Source of the DNA: JAXLQL01 sp046331625
Lineage (GTDB): Bacteria > Acidobacteriota > Terriglobia > Bryobacterales > Bryobacteraceae
Length of the DNA stretch: 64,000 nt
Assembly (NCBI GenBank): GCA_046331625.1
Contig: JAXLQL010000003.1
Location: forward strand, 310,001 to 374,000
Reading direction: 5' to 3'
The first letter of the stretch is position 1. Each line of letters starts with the position of its first letter. Below the pieces are notes generated by a model. It was not told the origin of the DNA and searched no databases. It saw only the letters and a program-made list of their open reading frames with translations. This document shows, piece by piece, positions 46,086 through 54,822 of this stretch. A program made the position numbers and the translations under genes.

Positions 46086-46691
46086 ATGGCCACCGCCGCG
46101 CAAAACGAAGCCAATCGCGCCAACGCTCAACACTCCACCGGACCCCGCACTCCGGAAGGCAAGGCCGTCTCGTCGAAGAATGCCACCACTCACGGACCCT
46201 TCGCCGCCACTTTCGCCGTCGCGCCAGAAGACGAGTATGAGTTCGGCCTCCTGCTCGAGCTCCAGCGCGAAGAACTCCGCCCCCAAGGTGTCAATGAGGA
46301 ACTCGTCTTCGCCAATCTCGTCCAAGCCGCCTGGAAAACCGAGAAGGTCCGCCGCCTCGAAGCCGCCGCCCTCACCGAACAAAACGAAGCCAATCTCGAC
46401 CGCTACTCCCGTTACGCCGCCCGCTTCGAACGCGCCTACTATCGCGCCCTCGCCGAATTGCGCAAGCTCCAAACTGAGCGCGCCATCCGCGAAGCCGCCG
46501 CCCCAGTCACCGAACCTCTGCCCGCGCTCGCCGACTCGGCCAAGGTGAAAAAACAAACCCAACCGTCCGCCGGTCGCAACGACATCGATCCCCTCATCCG
46601 CCGCCTCAACGCGGAAGCCACTTGGACCAACGCACAAATCAAAGCCATCCGTCTCGGCCTACAGCCCTTCTCAGCAGCCTCCACATCGTAG
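46086..46691 (+). CDS. Acidobacterial STGPRTPEGK-motif protein of unknown function
   Basis: The start is ATG 46086, preceded by a GAGGAGA SD; the frame is open far upstream but without signals. The 201-residue product begins with the motif NEANRANAQHSTGPRTPEGKA followed by SSKNATTHG, a block repeated in many acidobacterial and planctomycete proteins whose role is unknown. The rest is helical and charged (ELLLEL-type helix, WKTEKVRRLEAAALTEQNEANLDRYSRYAARFERAYYRAL in pieces), compatible with a coiled coil. No catalytic motif. It looks like a single-gene unit between the SBBP pseudogene and the D-aminoacylase-like gene. Confidence 0.75.
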   Translation: MATAAQNEANRANAQHSTGPRTPEGKAVSSKNATTHGPFAATFAVAPEDEYEFGLLLELQREELRPQGVNEELVFANLVQAAWKTEKVRRLEAAALTEQNEANLDRYSRYAARFERAYYRALAELRKLQTERAIREAAAPVTEPLPALADSAKVKKQTQPSAGRNDIDPLIRRLNAEATWTNAQIKAIRLGLQPFSAASTS

Positions 46692-46703
46692 TAGAGTAGT
46701 CCC

Positions 46704-48248
46704 TTGACGCGTACCCTCCTCACCAACGCCACCATCCTCGATGGCTCCGGTTCCCCCCCCCGCCACGCCCACCTCCTCCTCGAAGACGACCGCATCGCCG
46801 CCATCACCGATACCGCCCCCCCCGATGCCGCCGCCGTCGACTGCGCCGGGCTCCACCTCGCCCCCGGCTTCATCGACATCCACTCCCATGCCGACAGCGA
46901 GGTCCTCCGCCGCCTTCCGAACAAGATTCTGCAAGGCGTCACTACCGAGGTCGTCGGCAATTGCGGATTCTCCCTCTTCCCGACTCATCCCCATACGCCC
47001 AAAATGACCGGCGAACTCTTCGACGGAGAACCCGAAGAAGGCATGCCGTCCGCCGCCGAGTACTTCGAAGCGCTCGACGCCGCTGGCCCTCGCGTCAACG
47101 TCGCAGCCCTCACGGGACACTCCGCCCTCCGCGTCTACGCCATGCAGATGCGCCCCGGCCAGCCTACTGAAGACGAATTCCGCACGCTCGAAACCGCACT
47201 CGAGAAGTCGCTCGAAGCAGGCTCCATCGGATTCTCCACGGGCCTCAATTGCGGACCCGCCCAGTTCTCTGACACCGCCGAACTCGTGCGCCTCTGCGCA
47301 CCCGTGCGCCGCCACGGCGCCTACTACACCACGCACATGCGCGACTACAAGTTCCGCGTTCTCGATGCCGTCAATGAAGCGCTCGAGATCGGCCGGCGCG
47401 CGCAGGTGCCGGTCCAGATCTCGCACATGCAAGTGGTCGGGCAGAAGAACTGGCATCGCCTCGAACCCGCTCTCGAAGCCATCGAACAAGCGCGAGCCTC
47501 GGGCATCGACGTCGCCATGGACGCGTATCCCTACCTCGCCGGTTCCTGCTCGCTCCTGCAGTTCCTGCCAGATTGGACGCAAGCAGGCGGCACGTCCGCG
47601 CTCCTCACGCTGCTCGAAGACTCGGCTCAACGCGAGCGCGTGATCCGCGAAACCGATGACTACATGTCGAACACCTGGGATGACATCGTCGTCTGCGATG
47701 TCGCCGCCGGAGGCAATCGCTCGCTGCTAGGCAAGACCATCGCCCGCATCGCCGCTGATCGCGATCGCCCCGCGCCCGACACCGCCATCGACATCATTCG
47801 CGAAGAGCGCGGCCAGATCTTCATCATCTCGTTCAACAACAACGAGGCCAATCTGCGCAAGGTGCTCTCGCATCCGCTCACCTCGATCATTACCGACGGC
47901 TTCGTGGTGGAAGGCGGCATGTCGCATCCGCGCACCTTCGGCACCTATCCGAAGTTCCTCGGCGAGTGCGTGCGTGACAAGCAATGGATGCCCCTCGAAC
48001 AAGCCATCGTCAAGACCTCGGCCCTCGCCGCGCGTCGATTCCGGCTCGAGCGGCGCGGCGTGCTCGAGCCCGGTGCGTTCGCCGACATCGTCGCGTTTGA
48101 CGCCGCCGCCATCGGAACTGATTCCGACTACGCGACTCCTGACCGCACACCCCGCGGCATTCATCACGTAATCGTCAACGGCGCCTTCGCCGTCAGAAAC
48201 GGACATCTTACTGATGCGGCCTCGGGCCGCGCACTTCGCCATGCCTGA
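46704..48248 (+). CDS. N-acyl-D-amino-acid deacylase-like amidohydrolase
   Basis: A 514-residue amidohydrolase starting at TTG 46704. Features: LLTNATILDGSGSPPRHAHLL opening, the metal motif APGFIDIHSHADSE with HxH near residue 60, a GNCGFSLFP loop characteristic of D-aminoacylases, STGLNCGPAQFS, a YYTTHMRDY His, an ISHMQVVGQKNW His and a late IITDGFVVEGGMSHPRTFGT. These enzymes free D-amino acids from their N-acyl forms. Its last 8 bases overlap the dioxygenase gene, and three genes follow with overlaps, forming a likely operon. Confidence 0.9.
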   Translation: MTRTLLTNATILDGSGSPPRHAHLLLEDDRIAAITDTAPPDAAAVDCAGLHLAPGFIDIHSHADSEVLRRLPNKILQGVTTEVVGNCGFSLFPTHPHTPKMTGELFDGEPEEGMPSAAEYFEALDAAGPRVNVAALTGHSALRVYAMQMRPGQPTEDEFRTLETALEKSLEAGSIGFSTGLNCGPAQFSDTAELVRLCAPVRRHGAYYTTHMRDYKFRVLDAVNEALEIGRRAQVPVQISHMQVVGQKNWHRLEPALEAIEQARASGIDVAMDAYPYLAGSCSLLQFLPDWTQAGGTSALLTLLEDSAQRERVIRETDDYMSNTWDDIVVCDVAAGGNRSLLGKTIARIAADRDRPAPDTAIDIIREERGQIFIISFNNNEANLRKVLSHPLTSIITDGFVVEGGMSHPRTFGTYPKFLGECVRDKQWMPLEQAIVKTSALAARRFRLERRGVLEPGAFADIVAFDAAAIGTDSDYATPDRTPRGIHHVIVNGAFAVRNGHLTDAASGRALRHA

Positions 48249-49026
48249 CAAGAAATCTCAATTCGACACCCAAGGCTTCTGCTACATCGAAAACGTCGTC
48301 CCTCCGGACCGCGTCGCCGCTATCAAGGAAAGCGTCGAACGCGACGTCTGGGCGCACAACCTATTGGAGCGGCCCACAGGCTACGTGCCTGGATTCCTCC
48401 GCTTCAATCACGACCTCGCGCCGTACATGACCGCGCGCCCCATTCTCGATCTCGTCGAGAGCTGCTTCGGTCCGCACGCCCGCATCTCCATGGTCAGCGG
48501 CATCGTCAACGGTGCCGGTATTCCGCGTGGACTCATCCATTCCGATTGGCCGTACAACCAGAAGGGCGCCGCGCACATACCGGCGCCGTATCCCAAGGCA
48601 GTGCTCCACATCGTCACCATGTGGATGCTCACCGACTTTACTCCGGAAAACGGCGGCACCATAGTAGTGCCCGGATCGCACCTTCGCGATTGCCATCCGC
48701 TCGAAGGCGGCGCGCTTGATCCTGCGCAGCCAGCGCCCGGCGAAACGCAACTCATCGGCAAGGCCGGAACCGTCGCTGCCTTTGACGCGCGTCTATGGCA
48801 TGCCGTGGCCCCGAACATCTCAGGAACCGACCGTGTCGCAGTGCTCGTTCGATACGCGCCGTGGTGGCTCAACCTCGATACGCTCCGCCCCGGCACGGTG
48901 GATCATCACGACATCGTCGAGGCCAACGAAGGCAAAGACTCCGTGGTGCCGCCGCTCTCGCGCGAAGTCTTCGATCGCTTGCCCCAAGAACTCAAGCCGC
49001 TGCTGCGCTACCAGGTCACCAATTAA
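48241..49026 (+). CDS. Phytanoyl-CoA dioxygenase (PhyH)-family protein
   Basis: The start is ATG 48241 (MPDKKSQFDTQGF), overlapping the previous gene. The 261-residue enzyme has the Fe(II)/2-oxoglutarate double-stranded helix: RGLIHSDWPYNQ giving H-x-D, GTIVVPGSHLRD, and a late LWHAVAPNISGTDRVAVLVRYAPWW giving the distal His and the Arg that holds 2-oxoglutarate. The family hydroxylates varied small molecules. Its stop overlaps the ATG of the aldo/keto reductase gene (TAATG). Substrate unknown; a role in a degradation or modification route with its neighbours is likely. Confidence 0.88.
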   Translation: MPDKKSQFDTQGFCYIENVVPPDRVAAIKESVERDVWAHNLLERPTGYVPGFLRFNHDLAPYMTARPILDLVESCFGPHARISMVSGIVNGAGIPRGLIHSDWPYNQKGAAHIPAPYPKAVLHIVTMWMLTDFTPENGGTIVVPGSHLRDCHPLEGGALDPAQPAPGETQLIGKAGTVAAFDARLWHAVAPNISGTDRVAVLVRYAPWWLNLDTLRPGTVDHHDIVEANEGKDSVVPPLSREVFDRLPQELKPLLRYQVTN

Positions 49027-50003
49027 TGGAAACGCGAACACTCGGGAAATCAGGCCTCCGTTGCGGCCGCATCGGACTCGGCTGCGCCACCTTCGGCCGC
49101 GAGATCGATCAGGACCAAGCCTTCCGCATCATGGACCACGCCGTCGAACACGGCATCTCGCTCTTCGACACGGCCGAAGCATACGGCGGCGGCCAGGCGC
49201 GCGCCTATCGCAAGAACCAGTTCGGTACCGAGGACGAGCGCGAGGTCAGCGGCGAGATGCATTCGTCGGAGAAGATCGTCGGCCGCTGGATTCGCTCACG
49301 CGGCGCGCGCGACAAGATCGTGCTGCTCACCAAGGTCACCGCGAACTTCACGCCCGCTCACGTGCGCGAAGCGCTCGCGGCCAGTCTCGAGCGCTTGCAG
49401 ACCGATGTGATCGATCTCTACCTCTACCATCAGTTCGACGCGAACTCACCGGTGGCCGAGGCCGCCGAAGCAGCGGATGAAGGCGTGCGCCGCGGATTCG
49501 TCCGCGCCGCCGGATGCAGCAACTACACAGGAGCGCAACTCACCGCCGCGCTCGACGAAGCCCGCGCTCGTTCTTTCGCCCGCTTCGAAGTCGTCGAGAA
49601 CAACTACAACCTCGCCATCCGCGACATCGAGACGGACCTGCTCCCGGTAACCCAACGCGAGTCCATCGGCGTCATTACATATAGCCCGCTCGGCGCCGGC
49701 TTCCTCACTGGCAAGTACACGGCTGATCGCAATGCGTTTCCGAAAGGGACGCGCTTCGATGTGATCCCCGGCCACGCTGATGTCTATTTCAGCGATCACA
49801 ACTTCGCGGTCGTCGAAAACTTGCGAAAGGCATCCGAGCAGAGCGGCATCCCCGCAACGAAGCTCGCGATGGCGTGGGTGCTACGCAATCCGAGCGTAGA
49901 CGTGGTGCTGGTCGGCGCGCGCACCATCGCTCATCTCGACAACGCCCTCAGTGCTCTGGAGCTCGCCGATCTTCCCTCAGCCCTGCCGGTGATCCAAAGA
50001 TGA
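49026..50003 (+). CDS. Aldo/keto reductase
   Basis: A 325-residue reductase starting at ATG 49026. Typical AKR features: RTLGKSGLRCGRIGLGCATF opening, DHAVEHGISLFDTAEAYGGG with the catalytic Asp and Tyr, IVLLTKVTANF with Lys, DVIDLYLYHQFD with His, and late TKLAMAWVLRNPSVDVVLVGAR for NADP binding. Family members reduce sugars and other carbonyls; the substrate is not known. It is the third gene in the overlapping run starting at 46704. Confidence 0.92.
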   Translation: METRTLGKSGLRCGRIGLGCATFGREIDQDQAFRIMDHAVEHGISLFDTAEAYGGGQARAYRKNQFGTEDEREVSGEMHSSEKIVGRWIRSRGARDKIVLLTKVTANFTPAHVREALAASLERLQTDVIDLYLYHQFDANSPVAEAAEAADEGVRRGFVRAAGCSNYTGAQLTAALDEARARSFARFEVVENNYNLAIRDIETDLLPVTQRESIGVITYSPLGAGFLTGKYTADRNAFPKGTRFDVIPGHADVYFSDHNFAVVENLRKASEQSGIPATKLAMAWVLRNPSVDVVLVGARTIAHLDNALSALELADLPSALPVIQR

Positions 50004-50016
50004 CGCAGCTTCTCCG

Positions 50017-50159
50017 TGTGGGGCAGGCTTCAGCCTGCGCGGGACTTCAGTCCCGCTGCCCGCGCTCGCGTCGACGCCGCAAAAACATGCCGGTTCCGGC
50101 GCTAGCACCTGCCTTGCCGTGTAGGGCGGGCTTTAGCCAGCGCGGGACTTGAGTCCCGC
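50017..50159 (+). repeat. Two palindromic repeats in tandem
   Basis: Two copies of the two-hairpin family, 50017-50056 (GGGGCAGGCTTCAGCCTGC then GCGGGACTTCAGTCCCGC) and 50120-50159 (the TAGGGCGGGCTTTAGCCAGC variant then GCGGGACTTGAGTCCCGC), in the same orientation with a 63-base spacer. They alternate the same two sequence variants as the 20.4-21 kb cluster. They lie between the aldo/keto reductase and the aldolase gene. Confidence 0.88.
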
Positions 50160-50187
50160 CACCAAATCCGAAAGGCCTCTTGCATAT

Positions 50188-50967
50188 ATGACCAACAGCA
50201 AAGTACTCGAAAGACTCCGCGCGGGCGGCTTCGCCCGCGTCGCCGGACAAAGCCGCGTGGCGCAGCCATGGCTCACCGAAATCCTCGGACGCACCGGATA
50301 CGACTGCGTCTGGTTCGACATGGAACATCGCGACTTCGGCTATGACGTGCTGCAAGCCGTGTCGCTCGCCTGCCGCCACACCGGCATGGACCTCATGGTC
50401 CGCATTCTCAAGACCGGTTACGACGCTCCCATGCGCGCGCTCGAATACGGCGCCAACGGCATCATGGTTCCGCATTGCCGCAGCGCCGAAGAAGCGCGTC
50501 AATGGGTGGACTGGTGCCGTTTCCCGCCGCTCGGCAAACGCGGACTCGATGGCGCAGGCGCCGATGCCGACTGGGGCGCGGCCAACACGCGCGAGCACAT
50601 CCGCCACGCCAACGAGCAGACGTTCGTCGCGCTGCAGATCGAGGACCGCGAAGCCGTCGAGTGCATCGAAGAGATCGCTGCCGTACCGGGCTTCGACATT
50701 CTCTTCATCGGTCCCGGCGACCTCACTCTCAGCTACGGCGTGCCGCTCGAGTTCAACCATCCCACCATCGAGGCTGCGTTCGACCGCGTGGCCGCCGCTG
50801 CCGCCAAACACGGCAAGTGGTGGGGAACAACCAGTGGAACTCCGGAAGCCGCGCAGCGCGTGATCGATCGCGGTGGCCGAATGTTCACCGCCGGCGGCGA
50901 TCACGGTTGGCTGGTGGGCGGAGCGCAAGCATCCTTCGCTGCCTTCAGCAAGGTGAAGCAGAAATGA
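50188..50967 (+). CDS. HpcH/HpaI-family aldolase
   Basis: The start is ATG 50188, after the repeat pair; the frame is open back to 50149 without signals. The 259-residue TIM-barrel enzyme shows the class II 2-oxo-acid aldolase features: DCVWFDMEHRDF near 32 with catalytic His, MVRILKTGYD with Arg, GANGIMVPHC, an ALQIEDREAVECIEEI metal Glu, and DILFIGPGDLTLSYG with metal Asp. The family makes or splits 2-keto acids from pyruvate and an aldehyde. Together with the MFS transporter downstream it suggests sugar-acid or aromatic-derived catabolism. Confidence 0.92.
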   Translation: MTNSKVLERLRAGGFARVAGQSRVAQPWLTEILGRTGYDCVWFDMEHRDFGYDVLQAVSLACRHTGMDLMVRILKTGYDAPMRALEYGANGIMVPHCRSAEEARQWVDWCRFPPLGKRGLDGAGADADWGAANTREHIRHANEQTFVALQIEDREAVECIEEIAAVPGFDILFIGPGDLTLSYGVPLEFNHPTIEAAFDRVAAAAAKHGKWWGTTSGTPEAAQRVIDRGGRMFTAGGDHGWLVGGAQASFAAFSKVKQK

Positions 50968-50985
50968 CAGACGCCCTCGTGGCTG

Positions 50986-51030
50986 GTGGGGCGGACCTGT
51001 GGTCCGCTGAGGGGCCTGCGGCCCCTCAAC
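50986..51030 (+). repeat. GC-rich double hairpin
   Basis: GGGGCGGACCTGTGGTCCGC then GAGGGGCCTGCGGCCCCTC, two adjoining palindromes similar in design to the left half of the unit at 34477. It lies 19 bases after the aldolase stop and could limit read-through to the MFS gene. Confidence 0.7.
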
Positions 51031-51077
51031 TCGCGTGCTTGGTGCTTTCACAGGATCGGAGTGGACCTCGGTAGCCC

Positions 51078-52310
51078 ATGCAAGACGGAGTCCCCGGCAA
51101 GTGGCGCGTCCTCGCGATCCTCTTCTTCGCGGGCGCGATCAACTACGCCGACCGCACCGCCATCACCTCCGTCTTCCCGCTCCTCCGTCAGGACCTCGCC
51201 CTCACCGACGTCGGCCTCGCCGCCATCGGATCGCTCTTCCTGTGGAGCTACGCGTTCACTTCGCCCTTCGCCGGCATCCTCGCGGACCGCGTCTCGCGCA
51301 GCCGCCTTATCGCCATCAGCCTCGCGCTCTGGAGCCTGGTGACCGCCGCCACGGGGCTCGTCTCGAACCCGGAGCAGTTGTTCGCGCTCCGGCTTCTGCT
51401 CGGCATCTCCGAGTGCCTGTACTTGCCCGCGGCGCTCGGACTTGTGGCCGACTATCACGGTCCGCTCACGCGCGCCACCGCGCTCAGCGTTCACGCCTCG
51501 GGACTCAGCTTCGGCATGATCGCCGGAGGCACCGTAGCCGGCTTCCTCGGTGATCGGCTCGGATGGCGCCCCTGCTTCTTCATCCTCGGCGGAGCCGGCG
51601 TCGCGCTGGCCCTCGCCGCCACACTCTTGGTGCGCGATCCCGCCAACAGCCCGCGCGCGAGCGGGGGGGGCGAACCGCTCCGCGAAACGCTCACCGCGCT
51701 CCTCCACGCGCCAGCCTACGGCATCATCCTCACCGAAGCCGCGCTGATCGCGGTCAGCAATTGGGTGTTCGCCAACTGGCTGCCGCTCTTTTTCCGCGAG
51801 ACCTACGGGCTCAGCCTCGCTACCGCGGGCTTTTCCGGAACCTTCGCCGTCACGGCTGGCGTGGTCACCGGCGGACTCACGGGCGGCTACTTCTCAGACC
51901 GTATCGCCCGCGGCAATCCGCGCAAGCGCCTCCTCCTGCAAGGTCTGTTCTACGCGGCCGCGGCGCCGTTCCTGCTCGTGTTCCTCGGCAAGCCCGCGGT
52001 GGCCATCCTCGGCGCATCCATATTTATGCACGGGCTCGTGCGCGCACTCGGATCCTCGAACGAGCTGCCGATCCTCTGTGACCTGCTGCCCTCGCATCGC
52101 CGCTCCACCGCCATCGGATTCATGAACTCGCTCAACACCTTCATCGGCGGCAGCGGCGTGTTCCTCTCGGGCTACTTGAAGAGCCACTTCGGCCTGGGCC
52201 AAGTGTTCCTCGGTTTGGCGGGCGTGGTGTTGCTGGCGTCCATCGCCTGCCTCGCCGGCTATCACCTGTTGAAGAGCTCTTTGACCCGTGCCCAGAACGC
52301 AGCGTCATAG
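51078..52310 (+). CDS. MFS transporter, ACS-like
   Basis: A 410-residue major-facilitator protein with about twelve hydrophobic segments, for example VLAILFFAGAINYADRTAIT in the first and VFLGLAGVVLLASIACLAGY in the last. It has the loop motif FAGILADRVSRSRLIAISL between helices 2 and 3. The NYADRTAI opening is typical of the anion:cation symporter branch, whose members carry organic acids or sugar acids. Adjacent to an HpcH/HpaI aldolase, it probably imports the substrate of that pathway. There is no clear SD for the ATG at 51078. Confidence 0.9.
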   Translation: MQDGVPGKWRVLAILFFAGAINYADRTAITSVFPLLRQDLALTDVGLAAIGSLFLWSYAFTSPFAGILADRVSRSRLIAISLALWSLVTAATGLVSNPEQLFALRLLLGISECLYLPAALGLVADYHGPLTRATALSVHASGLSFGMIAGGTVAGFLGDRLGWRPCFFILGGAGVALALAATLLVRDPANSPRASGGGEPLRETLTALLHAPAYGIILTEAALIAVSNWVFANWLPLFFRETYGLSLATAGFSGTFAVTAGVVTGGLTGGYFSDRIARGNPRKRLLLQGLFYAAAAPFLLVFLGKPAVAILGASIFMHGLVRALGSSNELPILCDLLPSHRRSTAIGFMNSLNTFIGGSGVFLSGYLKSHFGLGQVFLGLAGVVLLASIACLAGYHLLKSSLTRAQNAAS

Positions 52311-52352
52311 CCCTTGTGGCGTACGCTTCAGCGTGCGCTCCGTTCGCCGCCA

Positions 52353-53234
52353 TCACATGCCGAGGATCTCTTTGAGCCGTTCCCGAAACGCCGGACCGTA
52401 GTCGGGATCGGCCAACGCGAACTCGACGAACGTCTCGAAGTAGCTCGGGAAGTTGCCGATGTCGTAGCGCTTCTCGTTCGGCTGAAGCTTCACCGCCAGC
52501 ACGCGGCGGCCCTCTTCGCACAGCAGCCGCATCGCGTCAGTCAACTGGATCTCCTGCTTCCCATCGGGGCTTACGCGGCGGATCAGATCGAAGATGATCG
52601 GCGAGAACACATAGCGCCCGGCGATCGCCAGGTTCGACGGCGCATCCTCAGGCTTGGGCTTCTCGATCAGGTTTTGCACGCGGATGAAGCCGTTGTCGAA
52701 GTCGGCCGGCTGGATGATGCCGTAGTGGCGAGTCTCCTCGCGCGGCACCTCTTCCACTGCGATCACGCAACTGGCCCGCTTCGACTCGTAGATCTCGATC
52801 ATGCGCTCCACGCAGCGCGACTGCGCGTTCATGCCGAGGATCGAATCGCCCAGCGCTACCACGAACGGCTGCTCGCCGGCGAAGTTCTCGCCGCACATCA
52901 CGGCGTCGCCCAGGCCGCGCTGGTAGCGCTGGCGCGTGTAGAAGAAGTTCGCCGCCATGTCGGTGAACTCCACCTCGTGCAGCAGGTCCTTCTTGTTGGA
53001 AGCGGCCAACTGGCGCTCGAGCTCGGGGTCGGCGTCGAAGTGGTTCTCGATCGAGCTCTTGCTTCGGCCCGTGACGAACAGGATGTCGCGAATGCCGTTG
53101 GCCACGAGCTCTTCGGCGACGTATTGGACGATGGGCTTCCGGGCAACGGGAAGCATCTCTTTGGGTTGAGATTTGGTGGCGGGCAGCAGGCGCGTGCCAA
53201 GTCCGGCCACTGGTACGATGGCGCTCCGGATCAC
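52353..53234 (-). CDS. galU: UTP-glucose-1-phosphate uridylyltransferase
   Basis: The start is GTG 53234 (MIRSAIVPVAGLGTRLLPATKSQPKEM in pieces: VPVAGLGTRLLPATKS, PKEMLPV); the frame stays open upstream inside the small partner gene. The 293-residue enzyme shows the GalU nucleotidyltransferase fold: the GLGTRLLPATK loop, QRGLGDAVMCGE, FVVALGDSILG, HYGIIQPADFD and IEKPKPEDAPS. It makes UDP-glucose for cell-surface glycans and trehalose/galactose metabolism. It is only 8 bases from the upstream small gene, so the two are co-transcribed. Confidence 0.93.
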   Translation of the reverse strand: MIRSAIVPVAGLGTRLLPATKSQPKEMLPVARKPIVQYVAEELVANGIRDILFVTGRSKSSIENHFDADPELERQLAASNKKDLLHEVEFTDMAANFFYTRQRYQRGLGDAVMCGENFAGEQPFVVALGDSILGMNAQSRCVERMIEIYESKRASCVIAVEEVPREETRHYGIIQPADFDNGFIRVQNLIEKPKPEDAPSNLAIAGRYVFSPIIFDLIRRVSPDGKQEIQLTDAMRLLCEEGRRVLAVKLQPNEKRYDIGNFPSYFETFVEFALADPDYGPAFRERLKEILGM

Positions 53235-53242
53235 TCTTACGA

Positions 53243-53536
53243 CTATAACCCGCCCGGCGGTACTTCCAGTACTCGCCGCCGATACTCGATGCAGGCTTCG
53301 AGTTCGCGCCGGAACTCGGCCATCTCCACGTCGCGTTCGCTGCAGATGAGGAACAGGCAGCCGTCGTCGCGGAAATCGCCACACCACTCGGCTACAGCGG
53401 CGTCGCTCCACTCGCGCCGGTAGGAGCTCATCTTGTCGTGCGGCATCCGGTCGAGATAGGCGCGCAGGTTGACGCTGGTCTCGTCACCCGGATCGACGCG
53501 CGGCTCCTGCTCGAAGTTCCAAACCGGCTGCTGCAT
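53243..53536 (-). CDS. Small conserved-looking protein upstream of galU
   Basis: A 97-residue soluble protein (MQQPVWNFEQEPRVDPGDE...). Visible features: an acidic helix EMAEFRRELEACIEYRRRVLEV near the C-terminus, DDGCLFLICSERD with one Cys pair site, and no membrane or signal segment. I recognise no family. It ends 8 bases before galU, on the same strand, so it is likely translated with it; a regulatory or scaffold role for UDP-sugar synthesis is only a guess. Its start diverges from the helical-protein gene on the other strand. Confidence 0.65.
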   Translation of the reverse strand: MQQPVWNFEQEPRVDPGDETSVNLRAYLDRMPHDKMSSYRREWSDAAVAEWCGDFRDDGCLFLICSERDVEMAEFRRELEACIEYRRRVLEVPPGGL

Positions 53537-53558
53537 CCTGTCTGAGTATAATGTCGGC

Positions 53559-54446
53559 TTGGACGAAATCCTGCGGGCGCACGCCGCCGAACTCCACTCT
53601 GCCTACGCGTCGCTCGACCGTCTGGATGGCTCTGACCGCGAACACGCGGCCGCGCTGCTCGACCTGCTGCTGGCCGAGAACCTGCCACTGCCGGACATCG
53701 GAGCACTCGGTCATGCGGCGGGTTGCCTGCGCCGCGCCGTCGAAACCGCGCAACCCGACCGCGCCTGCATCGGCTACATCACGTCGCACTTCCTGGACTG
53801 GACCCAGCGCGTGACTCCCGAAGCGCTCCCGGTGTGGCTCGAGGAGTTTCCTGCGCTCGCGCCCGCCGCGAAGGACCTCGGCGACGCCGGCTTTGCGCAG
53901 GCGATCGCCGCCATGAACCGCGATCCGCGTGCGCTCTCTTGTCTGGCCGCCTATGCCATGAGCAATCGCGAGATCATCACGGCCATGGCTGCGCTCGCCG
54001 ATCACGCCACACAGGCTGGCCGCGTCGGCCTGCTACAGGCGCTTGTGGACGCCGTGCCGCTCGAAAAGATGGAGTCGAGCAAGGATGCCGAGAAGCTGGT
54101 GCCCGCCATCGCGCGTGTGCCGCAGGCGCTCGAAGTGGCCGTGTCGCTGGCCAGGCGCGACGTGTCGAGCGCACTGGGCGCCTGCAAGGCGCTCGAGAAG
54201 GTGGTCGCCAAGCATCCGCATGCGGATGCGTTCCTGCACGGGTTCGCGCGACTGGTGGACGCGATCGGCTCGCAGTGCGCCGGAGCCGCTACGACGACGC
54301 TCGCCAATGCGTACGCCAAGCATGGTCCTGAAGCCGCCGGCAGAATCGTGGACGCGGCGGTGGAGTGCGCGCGCCTGTACGGCGCGCGTGCCGCGCAGGC
54401 ATTGCTCGAACAGCGGACCAAGGCTTCGCGTCAGTTGCTGCCCTGA
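53559..54446 (+). CDS. Helical repeat-like protein of unknown function
   Basis: The start chosen is TTG 53559 (LDEILRAHAAELHSAY); the frame is open back to 53469, but that part overlaps the divergent small gene. The 295-residue product is nearly all helical with a regular Ala/Leu pattern and short turns, compatible with HEAT/ARM-like or TPR-like packing (AALADHATQAGRVGLLQALVDAV, ALEVAVSLARRDVSSALGACKALEKV). No catalytic motif or signal is evident. Codon pattern is like the neighbours. Function unknown. Confidence 0.65.
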   Translation: MDEILRAHAAELHSAYASLDRLDGSDREHAAALLDLLLAENLPLPDIGALGHAAGCLRRAVETAQPDRACIGYITSHFLDWTQRVTPEALPVWLEEFPALAPAAKDLGDAGFAQAIAAMNRDPRALSCLAAYAMSNREIITAMAALADHATQAGRVGLLQALVDAVPLEKMESSKDAEKLVPAIARVPQALEVAVSLARRDVSSALGACKALEKVVAKHPHADAFLHGFARLVDAIGSQCAGAATTTLANAYAKHGPEAAGRIVDAAVECARLYGARAAQALLEQRTKASRQLLP

Positions 54447-54470
54447 GGCGCGCCGTCCGGCAGCGGAGTT

Positions 54471-54534
54471 CGTGTATCGCGAAAAAAGGATCTCCCTGTT
54501 CTGTCAGCGACATCCCGGGAACGATTTTGCGCGA
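54471..54534 (+). repeat. Dispersed ~65-bp repeat, copy B
   Basis: Matches 9072-9136 in the same orientation with scattered substitutions: GTGTATCGCGAAAAAAGGATC, GACATCCCGGGAACGATTTTGC. Again it is followed by a short non-coding stretch. It begins 25 bases after the stop of the helical-protein gene. Confidence 0.6.
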
Positions 54535-54822
54535 AGCACGGTGCCGTCTTCTAATCTGGGCATGTGGGACTCGGCTGTGGTGACTTGGGCTTCTTGGCGG
54601 AAGCCTGAGGAGGCGTATCGTTCGCCTCAGGATGTTTGATAGTTGAATATGGGTTGCTGCGGTGTCTGGCTGGACGGGTGATCCGCCGCGAGAGATTCTC
54701 CCGCAAACACCCGCCCGATTCTCGTGCACGCAGGTGTGGCCCACTCATGCAGTGGTTGACAACCGAACAATTTCCCGTCCGGAACCCTCGGCAAGCGCCG
54801 CCAAAGTGACCAAACTGCATGG
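54535..54822. other. Non-coding stretch after the helical-protein gene
   Basis: No supported gene or repeat is seen between the dispersed repeat copy and the end of the dehydrogenase gene. The two genes are convergent, so this is the 3' space of both transcripts. No clear intrinsic terminator is visible. Confidence 0.5.
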
